Of a DNA stretch of 64,000 bases, positions 25,211 to 35,052 are shown in pieces. The DNA is taken from the NCBI RefSeq assembly GCF_036962705.1, contig NZ_JBALOQ010000018.1, positions 62,001 to 126,000 of the forward strand, written 5' to 3'. Source of the DNA: Ferdinandcohnia sp036962705 (lineage in GTDB: Bacteria; Bacillota; Bacilli; Bacillales; Bacillaceae_L). The position numbers and the translations under genes are program-made. Positions within the stretch are counted from its first letter, which is position 1; each line of letters begins with the position of its first letter. Under the pieces are notes generated by a model. The model saw nothing but the letters and a program-made list of their open reading frames with translations, was not told where the DNA came from and did no database searches.

Positions 25211-26410
25211 ATGAGTGCACCGCTAATTAAAGAAACACCTCCACAGCTAAGTACGCCCAAAGAAAAAATTTGGACCCGTGATTTTACCCTTATTTGCATT
25301 TCAAACTTTTTTATTTTTCTCGGCTTTCAAATGACGTTACCGACAATTCCACTATTTGTTGAACAGCTTGGAGGCAATGACCAACTCATTGGATTAGTCG
25401 TTGGTTTTTTTACTTTTTCCGCACTTTTAATCAGACCTTTCGCCGGCCATCAATTAGAAATAAGAGGACGACGCTTCGTTTATTTACTTGGGCTCTCCAT
25501 CTTCGTTTTATCTGTTGGTTCCTATGGAATCATCTCAAGCTTACTTTTTTTATTCATGTTTCGAATCATTCAAGGGATTGGTTGGGGCTTTTCAACAACA
25601 GCCTCCGGAACAATCGCTACAGACTTAATCCCTGCCAATAGACGTGGTGAAGGAATGGGCTATTTCGGTCTATTCGGTAATATTGCCCTTGCTTTTGGAC
25701 CCTCTTTAGGTCTTACACTTGCTGGCACAATATCCTTTACAAAGATCTTTTCCATTTGTGCCATTCTTGGATTAGTGGCACTCATCTTATCATCTAAAAT
25801 CCACTACAAAAAGCGAGAACCAATAAAAGAAAAACCTAGAAAATGGGACTTTTATGAAAAAACAGCCCTTCCACCTTCGATTCTATTATTCTTTATAACT
25901 GTTACATTTGGAGGAATCGCAGCCTTTTTACCCATTTATACTCTACAAAAGGAAATACCCGGGATTGAATGGTACTTTCTATTATTTGCGATCGCTTTAA
26001 TGATTACTCGTACGTTTGCCGGTCGGCTTTATGATTTAAAAGGTCATCAAGCAATTTTTGCACCTGGTGCTTTTATGATTGTTGTAGCTATGGTTCTATT
26101 AGCATGGTTACCTAGCAGTCTTGTCCTTTATATTGCCGCTTTTCTTTATGGACTTGGTTTTGGTGCTTTACAACCAGCCTTACAAGCATGGGCTGTGCAA
26201 ACCGCTCCAGCACATCGCAAAGGAATGGCTAATGCAACCTTTTTTTCATCCTTTGACTTGGGAGTTGGAATTGGAGCAATTACTTTCGGTCAAATTGCCC
26301 ACCATTTAGGGTACCATTCGATCTACATTGCCTCTGCATTCTCTGTTCTAATTTCCATTTTGCTTTATTTTATATGGATTGGTAAAACGACAACTCCAAC
26401 ATCTGTCTAA
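25211..26410 (+). CDS. MFS transporter
   Basis: A 399-residue major facilitator protein with about 12 membrane helices. The loop 2-3 motif reads GRRFVYLLG after RPFAGHQLEIR, and helix 5 has the GPSLGLTLAG motif of drug:proton antiporters. Most like multidrug or sugar efflux pumps, but the substrate cannot be told. GGGGAG precedes the ATG. Alone, after the proI terminator. Confidence 0.85.
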   Translation: MSAPLIKETPPQLSTPKEKIWTRDFTLICISNFFIFLGFQMTLPTIPLFVEQLGGNDQLIGLVVGFFTFSALLIRPFAGHQLEIRGRRFVYLLGLSIFVLSVGSYGIISSLLFLFMFRIIQGIGWGFSTTASGTIATDLIPANRRGEGMGYFGLFGNIALAFGPSLGLTLAGTISFTKIFSICAILGLVALILSSKIHYKKREPIKEKPRKWDFYEKTALPPSILLFFITVTFGGIAAFLPIYTLQKEIPGIEWYFLLFAIALMITRTFAGRLYDLKGHQAIFAPGAFMIVVAMVLLAWLPSSLVLYIAAFLYGLGFGALQPALQAWAVQTAPAHRKGMANATFFSSFDLGVGIGAITFGQIAHHLGYHSIYIASAFSVLISILLYFIWIGKTTTPTSV

Positions 26411-26490
26411 GGGGATCCTCTCCCCTTTTTCGCTTTTAGTCTTAAAAATCCCTTATCGTTTCGAAGAATTTTGGATAGAATGTATATATC

Positions 26491-26582
26491 AGATACGCCT
26501 TGGCGTATCTGGGCCCGATTTTTTTCGAGCCCGCTCGAAAAATTTCCTTTGAAAAATCGTGGCATCCGCCGTAGGCTTTAAC
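26491..26582 (+). repeat. Dispersed structured repeat, copy A
   Basis: AGATACGCC-TT-GGCGTATCT palindrome, then TTTTTCGAGC/GCTCGAAAAA hairpin, then a GAAAAATCGTGGC tail running through CATCCGCCGTAGGCTTTAAC. The last 32 bases are identical to 41987-42018. It lies just upstream of the CAP gene's ribosome binding site. Confidence 0.8.
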
Positions 26583-26643
26583 ATTATTTAGTTGGTGCTT
26601 AAACCTCGACTGAATAATGTTATAGGGATTGGAGGTTTTACTT

Positions 26644-27783
26644 ATGAGGAGAATCCTATTATTTTTATCATTTTTATTTTTCTTATATGCCGGATGGACA
26701 GTGCTAGATAAACTCGCCACTAAAACTGATAATCAATCAGTTTTCGATACTATTACATCTGAAATCGACCGAGTTTCTGAATCTGATGAACTCGAAACGA
26801 TAAAAACCAAACTAAATGAGGCAAAAGACTATATCGCAACATTGCTGCAAACCTTTGAGGAAAAAGCACCGGAAAATTCAATTATTGACCAGAACGTAAT
26901 CGAGAAGCCAGAGCTACATGTTCCTAGTGAACAGGCTTTTTCGATACACAATGTTGAGCTTGGAGAGAGTAAACAGAGTGTAGAAACGAAGCTCGGTGCC
27001 GCTGAACGGACATCTTTAAATGAATATGGAACGAACTGGTATACGTATCATGAAAACTACCACAATTTTATGATGGTCGCTTATGACTCTCGTGATAATG
27101 TTGTTGGCTTATACACAAATCAAGACCTCATTTCATCAACGAAAGGAATCAAACGAGGAACACCAAAACAAGACGCTCTTAATCTACTTGGTGAACCTAT
27201 GAGTCGAATCCAAAAAGGATTTGTTTATTATGAATTTCAGCAGGACCGGGACTATGACGTATTCCATATCGATAACACCTATGTCACCCTCTTTTATGAT
27301 AAACACGAAAACAATACGGTGACTTCGATTCAGATTATTTCAGAAGCACTCGAACGAAATAGAGCGGATTTTTATACAGACGCCAGTGAGCAGTTAAAAG
27401 AAGGCTTCGAATATCAATTATTTGATCTAACAAATGCATCCAGGGTCAATCATGGCTTAGGGGTGTTAACATGGGATGACCACGTGAAGGAAACTGCAAG
27501 AAAGCATAGTTTAGATATGGCAGAAAACAATTATTTCAGTCATACAAATTTACAAGGCCAGTCTCCCTTTGATCGAATGCTTGAGGACGAAATTTTATTT
27601 ACGATTGCAGGAGAAAATCTCGCCTATGGTCAGTTCAGCAGTATTTTCGCCCATGAAGGCTTGATGAACTCAATGGGACATCGAGAAAATATTCTAAAAA
27701 AGGAATATAAGTATTTAGGGGTTGGCGTAGCTTTTAATACTGAATCTCATCCTTATTACACGGAGAACTTTTTTACAAAGTAA
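26644..27783 (+). CDS. CAP/SCP-domain exported protein (YlbC-like)
   Basis: 379 residues. The N-terminus (RRILLFLSFLFFLYAGW) is a signal peptide or anchor. Residues about 95-235 form a CAP-associated domain with two similar parts (LGESKQSVETKLG and RGTPKQDALNLLG starts). The C-terminal 125 residues are a CAP/SCP domain (FDLTNASRVNHGL, HSLDMAENNYFSHTN, GENLAYG, MGHRENILKK). It probably acts outside the cell; activity unknown. ATG 26644 lies 8 bases after GGAGG, and the earlier in-frame TTG is inside that site. Confidence 0.85.
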   Translation: MRRILLFLSFLFFLYAGWTVLDKLATKTDNQSVFDTITSEIDRVSESDELETIKTKLNEAKDYIATLLQTFEEKAPENSIIDQNVIEKPELHVPSEQAFSIHNVELGESKQSVETKLGAAERTSLNEYGTNWYTYHENYHNFMMVAYDSRDNVVGLYTNQDLISSTKGIKRGTPKQDALNLLGEPMSRIQKGFVYYEFQQDRDYDVFHIDNTYVTLFYDKHENNTVTSIQIISEALERNRADFYTDASEQLKEGFEYQLFDLTNASRVNHGLGVLTWDDHVKETARKHSLDMAENNYFSHTNLQGQSPFDRMLEDEILFTIAGENLAYGQFSSIFAHEGLMNSMGHRENILKKEYKYLGVGVAFNTESHPYYTENFFTK

Positions 27784-27839
27784 GAAGTCTCACCTATATA
27801 CCTCTCAATTTTTGGTTATCCTACCAAAGAGGTGATTTT

Positions 27840-28652
27840 GTGAAACTCGTAAGATTTTTATTAATGCTAGGCCTTCTCGTCGGCTTTCACAGTGTGACTC
27901 TTGCTGGGCAAACCGATGTTGAGTATGGACCCTTTACTATTGTTCAAAAGGAGTATATTGATTTAGACGGTGATGGAAAAAAGGATATCATCGAGTTATA
28001 TGCGAGAAAAAATCAATATAATCTTGCAAATGAGTGGTCTTTAAAAATCAATGGTGAGCAATTAGGTACCTATCATAATAAACAGGATTTATACCAATTG
28101 GCTGACATGAAGTTTGCAGACGTCCTTCAAAATGGGAAACAGGATATACTCCTTTATTTTCATTCTGTCGGGAGTGGAGGCGTCACCGGGTTAACGGTCC
28201 TAAGCTATACTGGTGAAAAAGTTGAGGAAATTTTCACAGACCCTAATACATCAGGCTGGCTTGATGAAGCGAAAAAGCGTTTTTCTATGAAATACATTGG
28301 TGATAATCAAGTTGAATTTATTGATAAACGGACTGACTTAGAAGCAGTCATTCCGTTATCAGAGGATCGCTATAGAGATTTTCCAGATAAGGAAGAATTA
28401 AAGAAACGACTTGAAGCAATTGAAACTTGGGTTGACCCTGTTTCTGGGTATCGTTTTGATAAATTAACAAAAATGAAACCACAGGATATCGTGGCAATTC
28501 GAGCTGTTTCCGGCATTGCCCATTATGATGTAATCGCGTATTTTGAAACAAGATATGTTTTTGATAAACAAACTCAAAAATACGTGCCGACAAAAGTAGC
28601 TCTCATTAGTACAGAAACCGGTAAGAAATTAGCCGAAAAAACATATAAATAA
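27840..28652 (+). CDS. Secreted protein with Ca-binding-like DxDxDG repeat
   Basis: 270 residues, GTG start 5 bases after AGAGGTG. Signal peptide at 1-23 (LLMLGLLVGFHSVTLAG). A loop at about residues 40-48, DLDGDGKKD, looks like a VCBS/dockerin-type calcium site. No enzyme motif recognised. It follows the CAP gene by 56 bases and ends with a good terminator, so the two are likely cotranscribed exported proteins. Confidence 0.72.
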   Translation: MKLVRFLLMLGLLVGFHSVTLAGQTDVEYGPFTIVQKEYIDLDGDGKKDIIELYARKNQYNLANEWSLKINGEQLGTYHNKQDLYQLADMKFADVLQNGKQDILLYFHSVGSGGVTGLTVLSYTGEKVEEIFTDPNTSGWLDEAKKRFSMKYIGDNQVEFIDKRTDLEAVIPLSEDRYRDFPDKEELKKRLEAIETWVDPVSGYRFDKLTKMKPQDIVAIRAVSGIAHYDVIAYFETRYVFDKQTQKYVPTKVALISTETGKKLAEKTYK

Positions 28653-28656
28653 ACAA

Positions 28657-28684
28657 AAGCATCGACAACGGAAAGTCGATGCTT
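28657..28684 (+). terminator. Terminator of the CAP operon
   Basis: AAGCATCGAC/GTCGATGCTT stem, 8-base loop, followed by CTTTGTTT. Confidence 0.88.
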
Positions 28685-28772
28685 CTTTGTTTGATATGCA
28701 CAATCGATGAACTGAATGTCATGACTTGATATACTATTTAGAGAAACAAATTACATAGGAGGTTACCGTTTT

Positions 28773-29792
28773 ATGGAATCCACATTATTCTCACCATATA
28801 CGATTAAAAATGTCACTTTAAGAAATCGAATTGTTATGTCACCGATGTGCATGTATTCCAGCCATAATAAGGATGGAATGCTGGAGGATTGGCATTATAC
28901 CCATTATGTAAGCCGCGCTGTTGGTCAGGTTGGACTTATCATGGTGGAGGCAACCGCTGTAACACCACAGGGAAGAATCTCTCCACAGGATTTAGGAATA
29001 TGGAGTGATGAGCATGTGCCAGGCCTGAAAAAACTTGTAGAAATGATCAAAGCACATGGCGCAAAAACATCGATCCAAATTGCCCACGCAGGTCGAAAAG
29101 CAACTGTTGAAGGAGATATTGTTGCCCCTTCGGCGATTGCATTTAATGAAAGATATAAAACCCCAAAAGAATTAACATTTACTGAAATTCAAGAAACAAT
29201 TGAAGCATTCAAGGCTGGTGCAAGACGGGCAAAAGAAGCTGGCTTTGATATTATCGAAATCCACGGGGCACATGGTTATTTAATAAATGAGTTTTTATCT
29301 CCACTTACCAATAATCGTAAGGATGAGTATGGCGGAAGTAACGAAAACCGCTACCGTTTCCTTCAAGATGTAATTCATGCAGTTAAAGAAGTATGGGATG
29401 GTCCCTTATTTGTCCGTGTATCAGCAAATGATTATACAGAGGGTGGCTTAACACCTGCCGATTATGTAGAATATGCAAAGCGTATGAAATCCCAAGGTGT
29501 AGACCTAATCGATGTTAGCTCAGGTGGTGTAGTACCGGCTAAAATTGATGCATACCCTGGGTATCAGGTCGGTTTTGCGGATGAAATTCGAAATGAGGCA
29601 GAGATCCCAACTGGTGCAGTTGGTTTGATCACAAAAGCTGTTCAAGCTGAAGAAATTTTAAAAAACAATCGAGCAGATTTAATCTTTTTAGCTCGTGAAT
29701 TATTACGTGATCCATACTGGCCAAGAACAGCTGCAAAAGAACTAGATGTTTCAATCGAAAGCCCGAAACAATACGAACTCGGTTGGCGTTAA
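28773..29792 (+). CDS. namA: NADPH dehydrogenase NamA (old yellow enzyme YqjM)
   Basis: FMN enzyme reducing activated C=C bonds with NADPH. 339 residues, and key residues fall at the same numbers as in B. subtilis YqjM: C26 and Y28 (MSPMCMY), H164 and H167 with Y169 (EIHGAHGYL). TNNRKDEYGGS follows. AGGAGG precedes the ATG. Terminator shared with the convergent helicase gene. Confidence 0.95.
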   Translation: MESTLFSPYTIKNVTLRNRIVMSPMCMYSSHNKDGMLEDWHYTHYVSRAVGQVGLIMVEATAVTPQGRISPQDLGIWSDEHVPGLKKLVEMIKAHGAKTSIQIAHAGRKATVEGDIVAPSAIAFNERYKTPKELTFTEIQETIEAFKAGARRAKEAGFDIIEIHGAHGYLINEFLSPLTNNRKDEYGGSNENRYRFLQDVIHAVKEVWDGPLFVRVSANDYTEGGLTPADYVEYAKRMKSQGVDLIDVSSGGVVPAKIDAYPGYQVGFADEIRNEAEIPTGAVGLITKAVQAEEILKNNRADLIFLARELLRDPYWPRTAAKELDVSIESPKQYELGWR

Positions 29793-29804
29793 TTTTCTTA
29801 AAAA

Positions 29805-29843
29805 AAACAAAGGCACTCTCCCACGTGGAAAGCGCCTTTGTTT
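29805..29843. terminator. Bidirectional terminator namA / helicase
   Basis: AAACAAAGGC and GCCTTTGTTT with an inner CT/AG pairing; it overlaps the helicase stop codon. Confidence 0.85.
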
Positions 29844-32800
29844 ATATCATTAGAAGTTCTCGAATATCCTCTTCGGTCAGCGTTGTTTTTTCCTCAGAGT
29901 CAATAAGGTCTGAAATAAGATCTCGTTTCTTTTCTTGCAGTTCATTCATTTTCTCTTCAATGGTACCACGGGCAAAAAGCTTAATCACCTGGACAACCTT
30001 TTTCTGACCAATGCGATGTGCACGGTCTGCCGCTTGTTCTTCAACCGCTGGATTCCACCAAAGGTCATATAAAATAACCGTATCAGCACCTGTCAGGTTG
30101 AGACCTGTTCCACCAGCCTTCAGCGAAATTAAAAACAATTCCCGCTCCCCTGCATTATAGCGTTGGCATAACTCCACTCGCTCCTCTGTAGGTGTTTGGC
30201 CGTCTAAGTAAAAGAATGTATATCCTCGATTTGTAAGTTCCCTTCCAATCAACTCAAGCATTTTCGTAAATTGTGAGAAAATCAAAACTCTCCTTCCAGA
30301 TAATTTGGATTCCTCAATGATTTGAAGAAGCTGCTCAAATTTCGCAGAACTTCCCTTATAGCCATCCACGAACAGAGCCGGATGACAGCAAATTTGCCTC
30401 AATCGAGTTAACCCCGCAAGAATTCGAATTCGATTTTTTCGTATCGTCTCCTTATCTAGATGCTTTAATGTATCATGGCGTAGCTTTGCTAAATAGGCAG
30501 CATAAAGCTTCTTTTGTTCAGGTAGAAGCTCTGACGATTCGAGGATTTCGATTTTTTCTGGTAGCTCTGCTAGAACATCCTCTTTTACACGACGAAGCAA
30601 AAATGGTCGAGCCCTTCTTGAAATGTCCTTTCTAGTCAAATGGCTGTATTCCTTTAAGCCCTTGAAAAGCTGAGGAAAGACAACATGATAAATCGACCAG
30701 AGCTCCTCAATTGAATTTTCAACAGGGGTTCCGGATAATCCAAAACGATGATCTGCTTTTATTCTTTTGACAGCCCGGGCTGTTTGAGTGACTGGATTTT
30801 TAAAGGCCTGTGCTTCGTCAAAGAAAACAGTATGGAAATTGTGAGATTCATACCATTTAATATCACGTCTTAATAGTGGATAGGATGTAATAAGAACATC
30901 CATGCCTTCGCTCTCTTTTTGCAGCTCTTTTCGTTCTTCTTTATTCCCATCAATCACAATTGCTTGAAGCTCAGGAGCAAACTTCAAAAACTCATGTAGC
31001 CAATTATAGGTTAACGATGATGGGCAAACAATAAGTACGGGCCGCTTCCTTTCTCGAATATTGGAAGCTTCCGAAACAATAAATGCAATGCTCTGAACGG
31101 TTTTCCCGAGCCCCATATCATCGGCAAGGACCCCACCAAATCCATAACTTGCTAACGTCTTCATCCATTTATATCCCTGCTTCTGATAGTCTCGTAAAAT
31201 GGGTTCTAAATCTTTTGGAACCTCAATTCTTAAATCACCAGGATTTCTAATCGAGTCTAGAAACTGACGGAATGATTCCTCAGCCGTGAATATCTCGCTA
31301 TCATCAATAGAATCTAAGAGGGGTAGAGCTTCAATCATAGGCATATTTAAGGTTGCTTCAAAATCATCATCTTGGACTGGAACAGCATGCAAAAACCGCT
31401 GAATTTCCTCCATCTCTCTCGTTTCAAGAGAAAGTAGTGATCCATTTTTCAGTCGGTAATACCTTCGTTTTTCCTCAAGGGCAGCTAAAATTACACGAAT
31501 CTCCTGTTCAGCGATTCCCTTCATTTCAAACTTGAATTCCAGCCAATTGGTGCGTTCTTTTTTGATCTTCACCCTTATTTTCGGATGTTCATTTTTCGGA
31601 ATGATGCGATTCCGTATAGCTGTTGTGGCATAAATTTGGCAGAGAGGCTGAAGCTTTGGAATGATATGATACAGAAACTCATACTCAAGCTCCTCATTAT
31701 GCATATAATAGCCACCTTCAGTTTTTGAAAAACCACTCTCATACATGATTTGTAGTATTTCATCCTCTTTTTCTACATCTCTGATGACCATAGGACCTGT
31801 TGGAAGATCTCGGCTTTCTAATGGTTGGATGATGATATTTTCATAGTGAAATTCAAGTCCTGCAAGCAATTTGTGTCTTAGCCGATCCAAATAAAGCTTA
31901 GCAACCAGAGGTGTTTTCATAAATTCCTTGGATATGGAATGAGTCATATGTACAACGCCAATTTTTTTCAAGCTTGGTACAATTTTTTTAAGGAAAAAAT
32001 GAGCTTGCTCTTTTGGAATTGGAATATGATTTTCACCAGGGCTTGCAAGCATTTGCTTTAGCTCCAATAATCGGTCACAATCCTCTTCATCGATTTGGTA
32101 AAGAAGTCCATCGCTTAGAACCGTATGGTAGGATTTTAAAACACTCAATCTATTGAAACCCTGAATTCTTAAACGAAAGTCACCTTCTTCCCCTTCCTCA
32201 AATGAAAATTGAAGTGGCGGTGATTCTTGAACAATTTGAAGACCTTCATAGGAATGACTATTGTATTTCAGAAAAACGGATGGGCATTTTGAAAACAATG
32301 GAATAAGTCCTCTCCAGGAAGACGGCGGGATCAATAGTAATTCACGAGAAACTTTATAATCGGAATGACCAGAGATTATGTCTAGAAAAACATTTTCATC
32401 TTCGATTCCTTTACCTAATTGGTGAAGAAGAGTATCCGCATCATGTAAAAAGCAATGTTGATTTGGGTCATATGTAAAATGGGAAGAAATAATATGCTTA
32501 TTTCCTTGTTTTAGACATTTTAGAAAGTCACGAATATCATGTACTCTTTTCTGTTCAATCTCTATTTCCACCCCAAGTAAGGTTTGCTCATTTGAAACTA
32601 TGACGGGTTTACATGTGAAGCGAACATCTAGGACTTCTCTTTTTTCAAAATGAAGTTGCTGACCACTTGAACGCGTTGGACGATTCAAAAAAAGCGTCAT
32701 GAAATCGTTTGTTAGGTTCCCGTTGTTAGATGTAATGGATTCATGGAAATCTGACGGCTCCTGACTTTGCTGCTCATGAATCACGATTAATACTGCCGCA

Positions 32801-33045
32801 ACATGCTGGCAATCCTTATCATAATTCGTAAGTGACGGACAACTACATGTAGCCTTTAGCTTTCCATTAGAATATTTTTCAATGCTGACATAAAAGTCTT
32901 CTGCACCCTTTACTGTGGCTTTGCATTTGTCAGGTCCATTTTCTGTAAATGTCACCTTATTTGTTCGATAAAAAGCGTCTCCTCTTTTGAAGGAGACGGT
33001 ACCACACATTTCCTTGATCATTTTTTGACTGATTTTGATATCCAT
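29842..33045 (-). CDS. SNF2-family DNA translocase with SWIM zinc finger
   Basis: 1067 residues. A SWIM zinc motif is at C67-x-C69...C79-x-H81. The Swi2/Snf2 ATPase begins near residue 625: motif I ADDMGLGKTVQS (about 645), motif II FFDEAQAFKN (about 743), motif III LSGTPVEN, motif V LKAGGTGLNLT and motif VI ADRAHRIGQ (about 1010). The middle part (90-600) is the bacterial SNF2-associated region. Probably remodels DNA-bound protein complexes such as RNA polymerase; precise role unknown. Similar to B. subtilis YwqA in layout. Confidence 0.88.
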   Translation of the reverse strand: MDIKISQKMIKEMCGTVSFKRGDAFYRTNKVTFTENGPDKCKATVKGAEDFYVSIEKYSNGKLKATCSCPSLTNYDKDCQHVAAVLIVIHEQQSQEPSDFHESITSNNGNLTNDFMTLFLNRPTRSSGQQLHFEKREVLDVRFTCKPVIVSNEQTLLGVEIEIEQKRVHDIRDFLKCLKQGNKHIISSHFTYDPNQHCFLHDADTLLHQLGKGIEDENVFLDIISGHSDYKVSRELLLIPPSSWRGLIPLFSKCPSVFLKYNSHSYEGLQIVQESPPLQFSFEEGEEGDFRLRIQGFNRLSVLKSYHTVLSDGLLYQIDEEDCDRLLELKQMLASPGENHIPIPKEQAHFFLKKIVPSLKKIGVVHMTHSISKEFMKTPLVAKLYLDRLRHKLLAGLEFHYENIIIQPLESRDLPTGPMVIRDVEKEDEILQIMYESGFSKTEGGYYMHNEELEYEFLYHIIPKLQPLCQIYATTAIRNRIIPKNEHPKIRVKIKKERTNWLEFKFEMKGIAEQEIRVILAALEEKRRYYRLKNGSLLSLETREMEEIQRFLHAVPVQDDDFEATLNMPMIEALPLLDSIDDSEIFTAEESFRQFLDSIRNPGDLRIEVPKDLEPILRDYQKQGYKWMKTLASYGFGGVLADDMGLGKTVQSIAFIVSEASNIRERKRPVLIVCPSSLTYNWLHEFLKFAPELQAIVIDGNKEERKELQKESEGMDVLITSYPLLRRDIKWYESHNFHTVFFDEAQAFKNPVTQTARAVKRIKADHRFGLSGTPVENSIEELWSIYHVVFPQLFKGLKEYSHLTRKDISRRARPFLLRRVKEDVLAELPEKIEILESSELLPEQKKLYAAYLAKLRHDTLKHLDKETIRKNRIRILAGLTRLRQICCHPALFVDGYKGSSAKFEQLLQIIEESKLSGRRVLIFSQFTKMLELIGRELTNRGYTFFYLDGQTPTEERVELCQRYNAGERELFLISLKAGGTGLNLTGADTVILYDLWWNPAVEEQAADRAHRIGQKKVVQVIKLFARGTIEEKMNELQEKKRDLISDLIDSEEKTTLTEEDIRELLMI

Positions 33046-33076
33046 GGTTCCGCTCCTTTCAAATTGTTCTAGTGGG

Positions 33077-33826
33077 TTACTTTCGATTAAAGCCTTGATT
33101 CTTCACAAAATCCTTCATATACATGCGTTGTGGCTTTTCAAGCATATCTGCCATCTGACCCGTCCATGTATCTGAACGTTTTCCATTTGTACGTTGTGTA
33201 TAATAATTAGTAATTGTTTGATTGTAGGTTGATAACCCTTGTTTAAATAAGCCTTCATCTTGCTGATATTCGTCTTCATGATAAATATGTTCGAATGGAA
33301 GTCGTGGCTTTCTATCAGGCATTTGTGCCGGATAGCCTACAGCAATTCCGAAGAGTGGAATCACAAATTTAGGGATATTTAATATTTCACAAACCTCATC
33401 TAGATTATTACGTAAGCCACCAATATAGCAAGCACCTAACCCCATTGATTCTGCTGCTAGTACAGCATTTTGTGCAGCTAAGGTAGCGTCAATTGTCGCA
33501 ACCATAAACTTCTCGGTACTCCCCAACGAAGTTGTTAAGTCTTTTTCCTCTATTTCGCTAATAACTTGATGGCGATGAAGATCACCACAAAACACAAAGA
33601 AATGTCCATTATCCGCAACATAGGCTTGATTGCCAACAATCTCAGCAAGTCTTTGCTTTTTATTTTGATCCTTGATCCCAATAATGGAATAGGCCTGAAT
33701 AAAGCTAGAAGTTGAGGCCGCTTGGGCACATTCAACTATCGCACGAATTTGTTCATCTGTTAATAATTTCTCTTCAAATTTACGAATCGAACGATGATTC
33801 ATAATCGTTTCAATAACTGAATTCAT
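33077..33826 (-). CDS. nfrA: NADPH-dependent FMN nitroreductase (NfrA type)
   Basis: A 249-residue nitroreductase-fold flavoprotein. The N-terminal HRSIRKFEEKLLTDEQI contacts FMN phosphate, GLGACYIGGLRNN is the second FMN region, and the C-terminal LPFEHIYHEDEY follows. Such enzymes reduce FMN, nitro compounds, disulfides or peroxide-related substrates. Whether it is the NfrA1 or NfrA2 form is open. It lies 27 bases after rnz in the same direction. Confidence 0.82.
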   Translation of the reverse strand: MNSVIETIMNHRSIRKFEEKLLTDEQIRAIVECAQAASTSSFIQAYSIIGIKDQNKKQRLAEIVGNQAYVADNGHFFVFCGDLHRHQVISEIEEKDLTTSLGSTEKFMVATIDATLAAQNAVLAAESMGLGACYIGGLRNNLDEVCEILNIPKFVIPLFGIAVGYPAQMPDRKPRLPFEHIYHEDEYQQDEGLFKQGLSTYNQTITNYYTQRTNGKRSDTWTGQMADMLEKPQRMYMKDFVKNQGFNRK

Positions 33827-33852
33827 TGGTATATATCCTCCGTTCTTGTTGC

Positions 33853-34785
33853 CTACTTGGTGTGGTTTGACTTAATATCAAACCTAAAAAAATCCTTAGC
33901 CATATATGTATCATGAAATACTTCTTGAGCCTCTTCAAGAAGCTTTTGACTATCTTCCCCTTGATACCTTGAACTAATATGAGTCAAAATTAATTTTTTT
34001 ACTCCTGCTTGTTTTGCAACATCAGCTGCTTGTGTAGTCGTTGAGTGAAAATAATCATGAGCCAACTCAGCTTCTTTTGAACTAAAAGTTGCTTCATGAA
34101 TGAGAAGATCTGCATCTTTTGCTAGTTCAATACTTTCCTTAACATAGCGTGTATCGCCTAAAATAGTCACAATACGTCCCTTTTTAGGAGGGCCAATATA
34201 TTCCTCTCCATTAATTTGGCGACCATCCTCAAGGACAACAGTTTGACCTTCTTTAATTTTTTGATAAATAGGACCAGGCTTGATCCCTTGTTTTGAAAGC
34301 TTGTCAACCAATAAAGTTCCAGGCAGATCCTTTTCAATAATGCGATACCCATAGGATTGAATCCCGTGGTCTAGAGATTTTGCAATGACACAAAATTGAT
34401 CATCCTCAAAAACAATGCCTTCTTCGATTTCAATCACTTCAATCGGATATCGAATATGGGTCGTACTTACTGCTAATGAAGTTTCAATAAATTCTTTAAT
34501 ACCCTTAGGACCATAGACGGTTAATAAGGATTCTCCTCCTTGAAAGGAGCGACTTCCTAAAAAGCCAGGCAAACCAAAAATATGGTCCCCATGTAAATGG
34601 GTAATAAAAATCTTTTCTATTTTCCCAGGCTTAATTGATGTATATAAAATTTGATGCTGTGTTGCTTCTCCACAATCAAACAACCAGGATGCCCTTATTT
34701 CATCAAGCAATTGTAAGGCAATTGAAGTGACATTCCGCTCTTTTGCAGGCACCCCTGCACCCGTTCCTAAAAATACGACTTCCAC
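33853..34785 (-). CDS. rnz: Ribonuclease Z
   Basis: tRNA 3' processing endonuclease of the MBL fold, 310 residues, usual length of the short form. The metal motif HLHGDH supplies H63, H65, D67 and H68. The exosite arm for tRNA binding is in the region 155-185 (KQGIKPGPIYQKIK). Same position beside zwf as in B. subtilis (yqjK). Confidence 0.94.
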   Translation of the reverse strand: MEVVFLGTGAGVPAKERNVTSIALQLLDEIRASWLFDCGEATQHQILYTSIKPGKIEKIFITHLHGDHIFGLPGFLGSRSFQGGESLLTVYGPKGIKEFIETSLAVSTTHIRYPIEVIEIEEGIVFEDDQFCVIAKSLDHGIQSYGYRIIEKDLPGTLLVDKLSKQGIKPGPIYQKIKEGQTVVLEDGRQINGEEYIGPPKKGRIVTILGDTRYVKESIELAKDADLLIHEATFSSKEAELAHDYFHSTTTQAADVAKQAGVKKLILTHISSRYQGEDSQKLLEEAQEVFHDTYMAKDFFRFDIKSNHTK

Positions 34786-35052
34786 TTAAGAAATCCTCCA
34801 ATTAATAGATAAATTTATTACGACGTTTTTCCTCTGTTGTCCCATTACCTACTATAACATATTCTGCCTTTTGTTCTCTAGATAAGCCCTTTTGGGTTCA
34901 GTATCTTTGAGTCGTTTCACCGCATATCCGTTCCTTGTTAAGGCATACTTTAAGTGAAAACTAAAAAAATAACTTGAATTAGTTGATTTACTAAACAAAA
35001 AAGTATAAATTAAATAGATATTACTAATGCGTGAAAAAAGTGGGGGATTAAT
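34786..35052. other. Divergent intergenic region rnz / zwf
   Basis: No gene seen. It holds the promoters of both genes; an AT-rich stretch with TTGATT and TATAAA before zwf is only a weak promoter candidate. Confidence 0.4.
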